Both the position numbers and the translations under genes were made by a program. DNA of 64,000 nucleotides from Paracoccus sp. MC1862 (lineage in GTDB: Bacteria; Pseudomonadota; Alphaproteobacteria; Rhodobacterales; Rhodobacteraceae). Position 1 is the first letter of the stretch. Every line of letters starts with the position of its first letter. The notes beneath the pieces are model-generated. The model had not been told where the DNA came from, did no database searches, and worked only from the letters and a program-made list of their open reading frames with translations. Below are positions 33,970-42,332 of this stretch, in pieces. The stretch spans positions 2,734,001 to 2,798,000 of the forward strand of contig NZ_CP067225.1 in assembly GCF_016617715.1 (NCBI RefSeq). Direction: 5' to 3'.

Positions 33970-34164
33970 TCAGAGCCGGCGGGCCTGGTCGGCTTTCGGC
34001 CCGGCGAACCACCAGATGATGAGACCCAGCACCGGCAGGATCGCCACCAGCAGCACCCACAGGATCTTGGACCCCGTCCCGGCCGGCGACCGGATGATCG
34101 AGGCGATGGCCCAGATGTCCAGAATGAAGATGATGAAGCCGAAAAGGCCGTTCACGAAACTCAT
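33970..34164 (-). CDS. Small PLD nuclease N-terminal-type membrane protein
   Basis: A 64-aa two-helix membrane peptide. Helix 1 is FVNGLFGFIIFILDIWAIAS and helix 2 about VLLVAILPVLGLIIWWFAGP, ending in the short basic tail KADQARRL. The pattern (membrane helix, Arg/Ser linker, LPVLGLIIWWFAGP) matches the PLDc_N domain, which is found alone in many small bacterial proteins and at the front of cardiolipin synthases. Function of the stand-alone form is unknown. It lies 146 bp beyond hslU on the same strand, separated from it by a probable terminator. Confidence 0.75.
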   Translation of the reverse strand: MSFVNGLFGFIIFILDIWAIASIIRSPAGTGSKILWVLLVAILPVLGLIIWWFAGPKADQARRL

Positions 34165-34265
34165 CGTCCAAGGCTCCGTTGCAGCGGGCGCGTGGGCGGC
34201 CCGGCGTTTGCGTCGCCGCTCAACGGATGGGGCCGCCTGCGGTTCCCCCTGCGCGCAAGGGTGAA

Positions 34266-34295
34266 GGGGGGCCTGCGCCTTGACGAAAGCCCCCC
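34266..34295 (-). terminator. Candidate terminator after hslU
   Basis: GGGGGGC and GCCCCCC form a 7-bp stem around a 16-nt loop, 16 nt beyond the hslU stop. Strong stem, no T run. Confidence 0.45.
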
Positions 34296-34310
34296 GCGGC
34301 GGCGCGGCCC

Positions 34311-35609
34311 CTACAGCACGTAGCGCGACAGGTCGGCGGAGCGCGCGAGGTCGCCAAGCTGCGATTCGACGAAAGCGGCGTCCACCGTCACCGCCTCGCC
34401 CTTGCGGTCGGGGGCGGTGAAGGAGAGTTCCTCGAACACGCGCTCGATCACCGTGTAAAGGCGGCGGGCGCCGATGTTTTCAACGCTGCCGTTCACGTCG
34501 GCGGCGATGCGGGCAAGCGCCGCGATGCCGTCGGCGGTGAAGGTGATCTCAAGCCCTTCGGTCCGCATCAGGGCGGCGTATTGCAGGGTCAGGGCGTTGT
34601 CGGTTTCGGTCAGGATGCGGACGAAATCCTGTTCCGTCAGGGCGCGCAGTTCGACGCGGATGGGCAGGCGGCCCTGAAGTTCCGGCAGCAGGTCCGAGGG
34701 CTTGGCGATGTGGAAGGCGCCCGAGGCGATGAACAGGATGTGGTCGGTGCGGACGGGGCCGTATTTGGTGCTGACCGTGGTGCCCTCGATCAGGGGGAGG
34801 AGGTCGCGCTGGACGCCCTCGCGGCTGATGTCGCCGCCGCGGGTCTCGGCGCGGGCGCAGACCTTGTCGATCTCGTCGATGAAGACGATGCCGGATTGCT
34901 GGACGGCGTCGAGAGCGGCGGCCTTGATCTGTTCGTCGTCCAAGAGCTTGTCGGCCTCCTCGGCGATCAGCAGGTCGTAGGATTGCGCGACCGACACCTT
35001 GCGGCGCACGCGGCGGCCGCCGAAGGCCTTCATCAGCGCGCCGAGGTCCATCATCTGGCCCATGCCGGGCTGGCCGGGAATCTCCATCCCGAGGGGGTTG
35101 GAGGTGTCGTTGATGTCCAGTTCGATCACGGTGTCGTCAAGCTCGCCCCGGCGCAGCTTGCCGCGGAACAGCTCGCGCGTCTGGTCGCGGGCGTTCTCGC
35201 CGGCCAGCGCCTCGATCACCCGGGCCTCGGCGGCCTCGCGGGCGCGGGAGTTTACCGCCTCGCGCATCCGCTGGCGGGTTTCCACCATGGCGGCGTCGGT
35301 GAGGTCGCGGATGATCTGTTCGACGTCGCGGCCGACATAGCCCACCTCGGTGAACTTGGTGGCCTCGACCTTGACGAAGGGGGCGTGGGCGAGCTTTGCG
35401 AGGCGGCGCGAGATTTCCGTTTTCCCGACGCCGGTGGGGCCGATCATCAGGATGTTCTTGGGGTAGACCTCGTCGCGCAGGTCGTCGGCAAGCTGCTGGC
35501 GGCGCCAGCGGTTGCGCATGGCCACGGCCACCGCGCGCTTGGCCTCGGCCTGGCCGATGATGAAGCGGTCAAGCTCGGCGGTGATCTCGCGGGGGGTCAG
35601 GTCGGTCAT
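34311..35609 (-). CDS. hslU: ATP-dependent protease ATPase subunit HslU
   Basis: A 432-aa AAA+ unfoldase that feeds proteins to the HslV peptidase. Walker A is [11 protein letters not shown] (about residues 57-67), Walker [11 protein letters not shown] (about 246-255), and the pore motif lies in [11 protein letters not shown] (about 87-97). The I-domain between them is present. The C-terminus ends SADLSRYVL, matching the conserved tail that docks into HslV. The peptidase gene hslV is not adjacent but lies 9.9 kb away at 45495-46022 on the same strand, so the usual hslVU operon is split. Confidence 0.97.
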   Translation of the reverse strand: MTDLTPREITAELDRFIIGQAEAKRAVAVAMRNRWRRQQLADDLRDEVYPKNILMIGPTGVGKTEISRRLAKLAHAPFVKVEATKFTEVGYVGRDVEQIIRDLTDAAMVETRQRMREAVNSRAREAAEARVIEALAGENARDQTRELFRGKLRRGELDDTVIELDINDTSNPLGMEIPGQPGMGQMMDLGALMKAFGGRRVRRKVSVAQSYDLLIAEEADKLLDDEQIKAAALDAVQQSGIVFIDEIDKVCARAETRGGDISREGVQRDLLPLIEGTTVSTKYGPVRTDHILFIASGAFHIAKPSDLLPELQGRLPIRVELRALTEQDFVRILTETDNALTLQYAALMRTEGLEITFTADGIAALARIAADVNGSVENIGARRLYTVIERVFEELSFTAPDRKGEAVTVDAAFVESQLGDLARSADLSRYVL

Positions 35610-35663
35610 GGCGTCCTCAGGTTGCTTGCGGCTGACTTAGGCAGCGCAGGCGCGGACGCCAAG

Positions 35664-36506
35664 TCACCAGCTTGCGCGGGCCTGCATCGCAACGGGGCCA
35701 TCCGCCCGCGCGGTCCAGAGGTTCAGGCTGTCGCCGTCCTCGGTCGCGTTCAGGCTGTAGTGGGCGGTGTCGAAGATGGTGGACAGGCTGCGGAAGTCGA
35801 AGCGCGCGGGGACGCGGCCGCCGATCTTTTCGGCGAGATGGACAAGCTGGGACGCCTGCAGGGGGCCGTGGACGATGAGGCCGGGGTAGCCTTCGACCTC
35901 GCGGGTGTAGGGCGCGTCGTAGTGGATGCGGTGGCCGTTGAAGGTCAGGGCCGAGTAGCGGAATAGCAGCGGCGCGGTGGGTTCGACGGTGATGCGGTGG
36001 GTGCCCTCGGGGGCCGGGGGCGGCGGCGCTTTCGGCGGGCTGCTGGCTGCGTCGAGGTCGCGGTAGACGATGTCCTGCCGTTCCGTCAGGACGTGGCGCG
36101 AGTCGCTCTCGATCCGGTGCTCGACGGTCACGAAGCAGAGGGTGCCGGTGCGGCCCTGTTTCACCGCGACGTCGCGGATGGTCGAGCGGCGGGTGACGGT
36201 CTCGCCGATGCGGATGTCGGCGTGAAAGGAAAAGCTGCCGCCGGCCCACATCCGGCGGGGCAGGGGGACGGGCGGCAGGAAGCCGCCGCGCGCGGGGTGG
36301 CCGTCGGGGCCGAGCTGGTCGATAGGGGCTGCCGGAGGCGCGAGGCAGAGATGGATCATCACCGGAGCGGGGGCGCCGGGCGCGGTGTCGCCGGTCCGGC
36401 CGAAGGTGGTGTTGAAGCGTTCGACCAGTGCGGGCGTCACGGCTTCGGATTTGATCTCCTTGCTGCCGATCCATCCGCGCAGGTGGTCGAGGTCCAGGTC
36501 CATCAT
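35664..36506 (-). CDS. FAS1-type dehydratase / MaoC-like enoyl-CoA hydratase (mesaconyl-C4-CoA hydratase-like)
   Basis: A 280-aa hot-dog-fold hydratase of the HTD2-like family. The N-terminal half resembles the FAS1-like dehydratase domain (FHADIRIGETVTRRSTI, about 93-109). The C-terminal half carries a hydratase motif around FRYSALTFNGHRIHYDAPY (about 181-199) and GLIVHGPLQASQL (about 208-220), where the catalytic Asp/His pair is expected. Related enzymes hydrate mesaconyl-C4-CoA, itaconyl-CoA or other short dicarboxylyl-CoAs. It overlaps the CaiB gene by four bases (ATGA, 36503-36506) and is the last gene of a three-gene unit. Confidence 0.82.
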   Translation of the reverse strand: MMDLDLDHLRGWIGSKEIKSEAVTPALVERFNTTFGRTGDTAPGAPAPVMIHLCLAPPAAPIDQLGPDGHPARGGFLPPVPLPRRMWAGGSFSFHADIRIGETVTRRSTIRDVAVKQGRTGTLCFVTVEHRIESDSRHVLTERQDIVYRDLDAASSPPKAPPPPAPEGTHRITVEPTAPLLFRYSALTFNGHRIHYDAPYTREVEGYPGLIVHGPLQASQLVHLAEKIGGRVPARFDFRSLSTIFDTAHYSLNATEDGDSLNLWTARADGPVAMQARASW

Positions 36507-37597
36507 GCGTCCCTCAATGCCGGCACGCTGCCATAGCTGCGGATCTCGTCGGTGAAAACCGCGCCGGGGGCGGGGTAGCTGACGGGGCCGGCCCCGGTCT
36601 CCACGGTGATGCGGCGCAGGTGCGGGTGCTGCGACAGCGCCGCCATGTCGTTGACCGAGGCCAGCGCCACATCGGCGGCCAGCAGCGCGTCGATGGCGTC
36701 AAGCTCGGTCAGGCGGGCGAAACCGGCGGCGACGGTGGCATCGGTCTCGGCGCGGTTTTCCACCCGCGCGACGTTGGTGGCAAAGCGCGGGTCGCGGCCG
36801 AGGTCGGGCTGGTTCAGGAAGACCTCGGCCAGCTTGCGCCACTCGCGGTCGCTTTGCACCGAGATCAGGATCTGCTTGCCGTCTTTCGTGGAAAACACGC
36901 CGTAGGGAGCGATGGAGGGATGGGCCATGCCGAGACGTCGGGGCGTCTTGCCGCCCTCGTGCTGCAGCAGGGGCACGGTCAGCCAGTCGGCCATGACGTC
37001 GAACATGGAAACCGAGATGTTCGCGCCCTTGCCGGTGATCCCGCGCCGGATCAGGGCTTCGAGGATCGCGGCATGGGCTGTCGCGCCGGTGGCGATGTCC
37101 ACCAGCGAGATGCCGACGCGGGCCGGTTCCTGCGGCCCGCCGGTGATGGAACACAGGCCCGATTCGGCCTGGATCAGCAGGTCATAGGCCTTGCGGTCGG
37201 CCATCGGGCCGTCCTCGCCATAGCCGGTGATCGAGCAGGTGATGAGCCGCGGCCAGTCCGCCGCCAAGCGGTCGAAGCCGAAGCCCAGCCGGGCCAAGGC
37301 GCCGCGCTTGAGGTTCTGGACCAGAACGTCGGCGCCATCGAGCAGGCGCGTCAACTCCGCCTTGCCCTCGTCCGAGGCGAGATCCAGCACGACGGTTTCC
37401 TTGCCGCGGTTCAGCCAGACGAAATAGCTCGACTGGCCCCGTGCCACGTCATCATAGCCGCGGGCGAAGTCGCCCTCGGGGCGTTCGATCTTGATGACCT
37501 TCGCCCCCGCGTCGGCAAGGCGCGAGGTGGCGAAGGGGGCGGCGACGGCCTGCTCGATGGCGACGACGGTGAGGCCGGAAAGGGGAAGCGTGCTCAT
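36503..37597 (-). CDS. CaiB/BaiF family (class III) CoA-transferase
   Basis: A 364-aa enzyme moving CoA between carboxylic acids. The N-terminus GLTVVAIEQAVAAPFATSRL, the ADAGAKVIKIERPEGD block (about 28-43) and the catalytic Asp in AYDLLIQAESGL (about 142-153) are characteristic. Class III transferases act on formate/oxalate, mesaconate, itaconate, succinate and bile acids; sequence alone does not choose. Sitting between an acyl-CoA dehydrogenase and a mesaconyl-CoA hydratase-type gene, it probably activates the substrate of a short dicarboxylate pathway. It overlaps the upstream gene by one base and the downstream one by four. Confidence 0.88.
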   Translation of the reverse strand: MSTLPLSGLTVVAIEQAVAAPFATSRLADAGAKVIKIERPEGDFARGYDDVARGQSSYFVWLNRGKETVVLDLASDEGKAELTRLLDGADVLVQNLKRGALARLGFGFDRLAADWPRLITCSITGYGEDGPMADRKAYDLLIQAESGLCSITGGPQEPARVGISLVDIATGATAHAAILEALIRRGITGKGANISVSMFDVMADWLTVPLLQHEGGKTPRRLGMAHPSIAPYGVFSTKDGKQILISVQSDREWRKLAEVFLNQPDLGRDPRFATNVARVENRAETDATVAAGFARLTELDAIDALLAADVALASVNDMAALSQHPHLRRITVETGAGPVSYPAPGAVFTDEIRSYGSVPALRDA

Positions 37598-38757
37598 CAG
37601 TAGCTCTTGGGCATGCCGAGGACGTGCTGGCCGATATAGCCCAGGATCATGTTGGTCGAGATCGGGGCGACCTGGTAGAGCCGGGTTTCCCGGAACTTGC
37701 GTTCAACATCGTATTCATTGGCGAAGCCGAAGCCGCCGTGGAACTGGATGCAGGCATTCGCGGCCTCCCAGCTTGCTTTCGCGGCGAGGTATTTGGCCAT
37801 GTTCGCCTCGGCCCCGCAGGGCTGGTCGGCGTCGTAAAGCCGGCAGGCTTCCCAGCGCATGAGGTTCGCGGCCTCGACCTCGATGAAGCTTTCGGCGATG
37901 GGGAACTGGACGCCCTGGTTCTGGCCGATGGGGCGGCCGAAGACGACGCGCTCGTTGGCGTATTTCGTCACCCGGTCGATGAACCAGTAGCCGTCGCCGA
38001 TGCATTCGGCGGCGATCAGGGTGCGTTCGGCGTTCAGGCCGGTCAGGATATACTTGAAGCCGCGGCCTTCCTCGCCGATCAGGTTTTCGGCCGGGATCTC
38101 GAGGTTGTCGAAGAACAGCTCGTTGGTTTCGTGGTTGACCATGTTGGCGATGGGGTTGACGACCATGCCATTGGCAACCGCCTCCTTGACGTCGACGAGG
38201 AAGATCGACAGCCCTTCGGATTTCTTCTTCACCTCGGACAGGGGCGTGGTGCGCGCCAGCAGGATCATCAGGTCGGAATGCTGGACCCGGCTGATCCAGA
38301 CCTTCTGGCCGTTGATGACATACTTGTCGCCCTTCTTCACGGCGGTGGTCTTGAGTTGCGTGGTGTCGGTGCCGGTGGTCGGCTCGGTCACGGCCATGGA
38401 CTGCAGGCGCAATTCACCGCTGGCGATCTTCGGCAGGTATTTCTGGCGCTGTTCCTCGGACCCGTGGCGGACAAGGGTGTTCATGTTGTACATCTGCCCG
38501 TGGCAGGCGCCCGAGTTGCCGCCCGAACGGTTGATCTCCTCCATGATGACCGAGGCTTCGGCAAGGCCGAGGCCCGAGCCGCCGTATTCTTCCGGGATCA
38601 GGGCGGCCATCCAGCCGGCCTCGGTCAGCGCGTCCACGAATTCCGCAGGGTAGGCGCGCTCGTCGTCGATGCGGCGGTGGTATTCATCGGGGAACTGCGC
38701 GCAAAGGGCGCGCACCGCGTCGCGGATGTCCTGATACTGGTCCGGCCGGTCGATCAT
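37597..38757 (-). CDS. Acyl-CoA dehydrogenase, first gene of the CoA-ester cluster
   Basis: A 386-aa FAD enzyme introducing an alpha-beta double bond into an acyl-CoA and passing electrons to ETF. It shows the N-terminal helical domain (GWMAALIPEEYGGSGLGLAE), the FAD-binding QSMAVTEPTTGTDTTQLKT (about 118-136) and VWISRVQHSD, and the C-terminal QFHGGFGFANEYDVERKFRE (about 338-357). The usual YxGTxE catalytic motif is replaced by LYQVAPIST, so the catalytic base may lie elsewhere, as in isovaleryl-CoA dehydrogenase types. Its electrons would reach the quinone pool through the ETF-QO encoded at 55949. The end MPKSY overlaps the CaiB start by one base. Confidence 0.9.
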   Translation of the reverse strand: MIDRPDQYQDIRDAVRALCAQFPDEYHRRIDDERAYPAEFVDALTEAGWMAALIPEEYGGSGLGLAEASVIMEEINRSGGNSGACHGQMYNMNTLVRHGSEEQRQKYLPKIASGELRLQSMAVTEPTTGTDTTQLKTTAVKKGDKYVINGQKVWISRVQHSDLMILLARTTPLSEVKKKSEGLSIFLVDVKEAVANGMVVNPIANMVNHETNELFFDNLEIPAENLIGEEGRGFKYILTGLNAERTLIAAECIGDGYWFIDRVTKYANERVVFGRPIGQNQGVQFPIAESFIEVEAANLMRWEACRLYDADQPCGAEANMAKYLAAKASWEAANACIQFHGGFGFANEYDVERKFRETRLYQVAPISTNMILGYIGQHVLGMPKSY

Positions 38758-38817
38758 CAGATGCCCCTGTCAGCTTGCCCGTTGCAGCAGGGAAGATGCT
38801 CGGGTCGATGCGATAAG

Positions 38818-38862
38818 GCAAATAGATGATGGTGCTGGCGTATATAGAAAAAAGTTATGGAT
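38818..38862 (-). promoter_or_regulatory. AT-rich promoter region candidate for the CoA-ester cluster
   Basis: A conspicuously AT-rich stretch 60-105 bp upstream of the acyl-CoA dehydrogenase start, containing TATATA (38841-38846) next to A6. In otherwise GC-rich DNA it is the most promoter-like site of the spacer; exact boxes are not assigned. Confidence 0.3.
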
Positions 38863-38895
38863 GGATCGATGCGCAGGCGACGGTCCGGTCGGGCC

Positions 38896-39132
38896 TCATT
38901 CCCTTGCGGTCTTCGGCACCGGCTGCGGCGGGGTGCCATAAAGCCGGGGATCGACCGGGTTCAGCATCCCGTCATCCTGCGACATCGGTTGCGGGTTTTC
39001 CAGATATTCGAAGCTGCCCTTGCCGTCCGGAGAGGTGCCTGCCGCCCAGCGGTTCCTGCAGCATCTTGGTGAGGACGGGTCGGGGCGCTCAGGCTTGGCG
39101 TCGATCTGAAGGTGCTTGGTGCGGAAGAGCAT
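38896..39132 (-). CDS. Doubtful small ORF, perhaps the end of a decayed gene
   Basis: A 78-aa frame. Its last 40 residues (SPDGKGSFEYLENPQPMSQD and on to GTPPQPVPKTARE) use strongly GC3-biased codons like real genes. The first part (KHLQIDAKPERPDPSSPRCC) does not, and it has no ribosome binding site. A neighbouring frame reads LTKMLQEPLGGRHLSG over the same bases, as if a frameshift had occurred near 39040-39060. I do not recognise the protein. The rest of the 563-bp stretch between the acyl-CoA dehydrogenase and patatin genes (38758-39320) shows no other credible gene. Confidence 0.3.
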   Translation of the reverse strand: MLFRTKHLQIDAKPERPDPSSPRCCRNRWAAGTSPDGKGSFEYLENPQPMSQDDGMLNPVDPRLYGTPPQPVPKTARE

Positions 39133-39320
39133 CCGGGACTTCTTGTGTTGGCGTCGTCTGGCGGCAGCCGCGGGCGATGCGGGGTTGCCCGGCGCGCCAG
39201 GGTGCCGCCGGGGCTTGTCCGGGATGGCGCATGAGGGACCAGCAGGGCCACGAGGAGGGAGGAACGGGCCAGTTTCAAGGGGAGTTGCGGGCCGGGCACA
39301 TATGTCGGGCGGTCGGCAGG

Positions 39321-40325
39321 TCAGCTGCGGAAGTCGTGGCGCGTGACCTGCAGGCCCGGTTCGGGCGCGGGACCGGCGGCGGCAAGCGCCTGTCGCATCG
39401 CCTCCTCTCCGGCATGGATGCGGCGGGCAAGGGCTGCGGGCGAATAGTCGAAGGCCTTGGCCCCGACCTCCCAGTCGCCGCCGTCATAGCCGAGGTGGTG
39501 GATCGCCACGGGGATGCCCGCGTCCTTCAGCGGGGGCGCGGCCTCCAGCGTCAGCCGTTCCAGCGCGTGCCGGGTCTGCGCCGCGAACATCAGGTCCTGC
39601 CCGCGCCGGACAAGGGTGTCGGGGGACGTGGCGCGGCGGGCCTGCGGCGGCCAGAGGTCCAGCGCCCAGCAGATCGTCTCGCGTTCCGGCCGGTCGCGGA
39701 ACAGCGCGGCGACGGGCAGGTTCGCCGACAGCCCCGGAGCGACCAGCAGGCGGCCGTCGATCTCGACCGGCGGGAACAGCAGGGGCAGGGCAGCGCTGGC
39801 CATCAGGTGATCGACCGTCAGACGGGTATGGGCGCTGTCGAAGACCACGTCCTCGGCCGTCTGCTGGTCCAGCGCGTTGACGATCAGCCGCACGGGGCCG
39901 TCGTTCAGGTGATCGAAGTCGATCAGGTCCAGCAGCGTCCGGCGCATGGGCACCGTGGAATGCAGGTGGTCGTCGTCGGGGGCAAGGGGATGGGCGGCCC
40001 AGAGCCCCGGCAGGGTCGGGCGGAACAGCAGCGGCTGGCCACCTAAGAGCGCCCGCAGCGCCGCCATCTGCCGCATCCCCCGCAGGGTGCCGAGAACCGA
40101 GTTGTCCTGCGCGCGATCCCAGAAAGCCTCGATCCGCTCGGCCGCCGTTTCGGGCGGGCCGCCCAGCCACAGCGCCGCCGTGACCGCCCCGATCGAGGCG
40201 CCGGCGACGCGGGACACGGGAATGTCCGCCTCGACCAGCGTCTGGATGGCGCCAAGGTGAAAGGCGCCCAGCGCATTGCCGCCGGCAAGGCAGGCCCAGT
40301 GGTCGGGGCTGGATCGTTCGGCCAT
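39321..40325 (-). CDS. Patatin-like phospholipase family protein with altered catalytic Asp motif
   Basis: A 334-aa patatin-fold protein. The oxyanion loop GGNALGAFHLG (about residues 15-25) and the nucleophile elbow GASIGAV (Ser about 45) are intact. The second catalytic residue normally lies in a DG[G/A] motif just before the SANLP loop; here the sequence is EIDGRLLVAPGLSANLPV, so the expected Asp is replaced by Ala-Pro-Gly. Either the nearby Asp in EIDG serves, or the protein has lost hydrolase activity. Start at 40325 gives MAERSSPDHW; an ATG at 40358 is also in frame. It sits between unrelated units with no operon partner. Confidence 0.8.
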   Translation of the reverse strand: MAERSSPDHWACLAGGNALGAFHLGAIQTLVEADIPVSRVAGASIGAVTAALWLGGPPETAAERIEAFWDRAQDNSVLGTLRGMRQMAALRALLGGQPLLFRPTLPGLWAAHPLAPDDDHLHSTVPMRRTLLDLIDFDHLNDGPVRLIVNALDQQTAEDVVFDSAHTRLTVDHLMASAALPLLFPPVEIDGRLLVAPGLSANLPVAALFRDRPERETICWALDLWPPQARRATSPDTLVRRGQDLMFAAQTRHALERLTLEAAPPLKDAGIPVAIHHLGYDGGDWEVGAKAFDYSPAALARRIHAGEEAMRQALAAAGPAPEPGLQVTRHDFRS

Positions 40326-40497
40326 GTCGCATTCCTGATCTGAGGGAGTCGGGGGCATAATCCCCGGTGGAGGGAATGGTTCACCCCCCCGCAGGCCGCA
40401 TGGACGGGATCAAGGCAGCACTGCGCTGGACACATGGCTTGTTCCCCGCACATCGGCCGGGTTTTCGCCGATGTGGCAGAGAGGGCCGGTCCCGATC

Positions 40498-41010
40498 CTA
40501 TTGCGCCGTCAGGTTACGGGCCTGTTCGAGATGCTGCTGCAGCACCGGCAGGCTGTCGCGGGCATAGCCGATCAGCAGGTCGTTGTCGCCGTTCTCGGCG
40601 TATGCGCCGTAGAGCGCGACCGCCGCCTCATGCGCGGCGACCTGACCCTTAGCATAGGCGGCATCGAAGGCGTCTTCTTCCGCGCCCTTGATGACCGCCA
40701 TCATCCCCGCATGAGGCTCGGCGAGTTCATTGGGGATCAGCAGCCCCTGGTTCGTCGCCATGGCCAGCAGATCGCCGTTGTTGGCCGTGTGGTCGCGGAT
40801 CATCGTCTCGGCGAAACCCCGGGTGGCGTCGTCCTGCGAACGCTGCAGGGCGAGTTCGCTGGACCGGATCTCGAACACCCCGCCGCTGGCGGCCCGGTTG
40901 ACGAAATCCTGCGCGATGATCCCCTGCGCGCCGCCGGCAGGAACCTCCTGCGCGATGGCGGGGGCAAGGCCCGCCAGCGCGAGGACCGCGGAAAGGACAA
41001 GCGTTCTCAT
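40498..41010 (-). CDS. DUF4142 domain-containing secreted protein
   Basis: A 170-aa exported helical protein with a Sec signal peptide ending at about residue 20 (LAPAIAQ). The DUF4142 four-helix bundle follows, with FVNRAASGGVFEIRSSELAL (about 36-55), ATRGFAETMIRDHTANNGDL (about 61-80) and a C-terminal LPVLQQHLEQARNL helix; it is ferritin-like in outline. The family is common near stress-response genes; function unknown. It lies 29 bp downstream of the DUF892 gene at 41039-41551 on the same strand, so all three small helical-bundle proteins are probably one transcript. Confidence 0.85.
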   Translation of the reverse strand: MRTLVLSAVLALAGLAPAIAQEVPAGGAQGIIAQDFVNRAASGGVFEIRSSELALQRSQDDATRGFAETMIRDHTANNGDLLAMATNQGLLIPNELAEPHAGMMAVIKGAEEDAFDAAYAKGQVAAHEAAVALYGAYAENGDNDLLIGYARDSLPVLQQHLEQARNLTAQ

Positions 41011-41038
41011 GGTTTTTCCTTCACGCAAGGGGGCGGTT

Positions 41039-41551
41039 TCACCGCTTGGCGGTGGGATCGCCCGCCGCCGCGCGGTCGAGGAAGTCGCGGGTGGTGCCCG
41101 GCAGATGGGTGCTCAGCCATTCGGCCATGGCGATTTCCTCCTGCAGGTTCTGCTGGCAGACCTGCGCCACCTTTGTCTCGCCCAGATGCTCGGCCGCGGC
41201 GATCAGCGCGGTGTAGGAGGCGATCTCCATCTGCTCGAAGGTGTAGCTGACGAGCGAGCCCTTCATGATCTCGTCGCCGGCGAAGGCGCCGCCCACGGCC
41301 TGCGCGGTCGCCATCAGCTTGGCGCCCGTGTCCTTCAGCATCGAGGTGCCCTCGTCCATGCCTTCGAGGCATTCCTTGAGGCGGGCGGCCTGCCCCTGGG
41401 TTTCCCGGATATGCTGGCGGATGCGCTGTTCCAGGTCGGGATAGTTGTCGATCCGCTCGGCCTGCGCGGTCAGCATGGCCTCGGCCTGTTCTTCCATGGC
41501 ATGGGCGTCGCGCAGCCAGGTCACAAGCCAGCTTCGTGCTTCGTCGGACAT
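41039..41551 (-). CDS. DUF892 ferritin-like protein, YciE type
   Basis: A 170-aa cytoplasmic four-helix protein of the DUF892 family. It starts at 41551 behind GGAG and begins SDEARSWLVTWLRDAHAMEE, with Asp/His/Glu residues placed as metal ligands of the ferritin-like fold; ERIDNYPDLEQRIRQHIRET and a second set of Glu/His (YTFEQMEIASYTALI, HLGETKVAQVC, NLQEEIAMAEWL) follow. In enterics yciE/yciF are RpoS-dependent stress genes. Here it sits between a second DUF892 gene and DUF4142. The biochemical role is not established. Confidence 0.85.
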   Translation of the reverse strand: MSDEARSWLVTWLRDAHAMEEQAEAMLTAQAERIDNYPDLEQRIRQHIRETQGQAARLKECLEGMDEGTSMLKDTGAKLMATAQAVGGAFAGDEIMKGSLVSYTFEQMEIASYTALIAAAEHLGETKVAQVCQQNLQEEIAMAEWLSTHLPGTTRDFLDRAAAGDPTAKR

Positions 41552-41640
41552 GTCCTTGATCTCCTGTGTTGCTGGACCTTTCCGGTCCGGGAGGCGGCCC
41601 CGGGGCGGAGGGCGTCCCTCCGCCCCGGGGCGCGGCAGGA

Positions 41641-42156
41641 TCACTCCTCGCCTTGGCCCTCGCTCTCGCCCTCGGCTTCGCGGTTGGCCTGTTCGGCGAT
41701 CCGGCTCAGCAGTTCGTCGGCGCGCTTTTCTTCCTCGAGGCTTTCGTTCAGCAGCCCGGCGGCGTCCTGCAGGCCGAGCTGTTCGGCCCAGGTCCGCAGG
41801 GTGCCGTAGCGGGCGATCTCGTAATGCTCCATCGCCTGGGCGCCGGCGATCAGCACGGCATCGGCGGCGTTGCTGTCCTTGAACTCCTCCAGATCATCCT
41901 CAAGCTCGGCCGACAGCCCCTGGATGCTTTCGCAGGTCTTGCCGCGGGCGGGCTTGCCGAGGATCTCGAACACCTGCTGCAACCGCTCGATCTGGTTCTC
42001 GCTTTCCCCGGCGTGGTTCTGCAGCGCCTCGGCGAGTTCAGGGTTCTGCGCGGCCTTCGCTGCCTTTTTCAGCGCACGGACCGAGGCGCGCTCGGCAAAG
42101 AGCACGTCCTTCAGCCCGGCATGGAAAGCGTCTTCAAGGGTCTTGGTGGTCGCCAC
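41641..42156 (-). CDS. DUF892 ferritin-like protein, YciF type
   Basis: A 171-aa DUF892 protein with KTLEDAFHAGLKDVLFAERA at the front (YciF-like) and metal-ligand-type residues in LQNHAGESENQIERL, AGAQAMEHYEIARYGTL and LLNESLEEEKRADELL. The C-terminus is very acidic (EAEGESEGQGEE). GTG 42156 is chosen because AAAGGA stands eight bases upstream; an ATG further back has no ribosome site. It is the first gene of the run YciF-like - YciE-like - DUF4142 and diverges from the SDR gene across 176 bp. Confidence 0.85.
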   Translation of the reverse strand: MATTKTLEDAFHAGLKDVLFAERASVRALKKAAKAAQNPELAEALQNHAGESENQIERLQQVFEILGKPARGKTCESIQGLSAELEDDLEEFKDSNAADAVLIAGAQAMEHYEIARYGTLRTWAEQLGLQDAAGLLNESLEEEKRADELLSRIAEQANREAEGESEGQGEE

Positions 42157-42253
42157 GGCGATGTCCTTTCGGTCGGGAACGGATTGCCTTGGCAACGGTC
42201 ACTCGTCCGAAAGGTTGCGGGGGATCCGCATGAAATTTTTTGCTGCCCGCAGG

Positions 42254-42278
42254 GGAACCCCGATCGCGACTTTCCGAT
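42254..42278 (+). promoter_or_regulatory. Possible EcfG-type general stress promoter
   Basis: GGAAC (42254-42258), 16 bp, then CGAT (42275-42278), against the alphaproteobacterial EcfG consensus GGAAC-N16/17-CGTT: one mismatch. It lies 55 bp before the SDR start and among stress-type genes. A chance match is quite possible. Confidence 0.3.
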
Positions 42279-42332
42279 TGCTTCCCGGGGATGCCGGGAG
42301 GTTGCGAACCGGGTGCGGCGAAGGAGCGCGGG

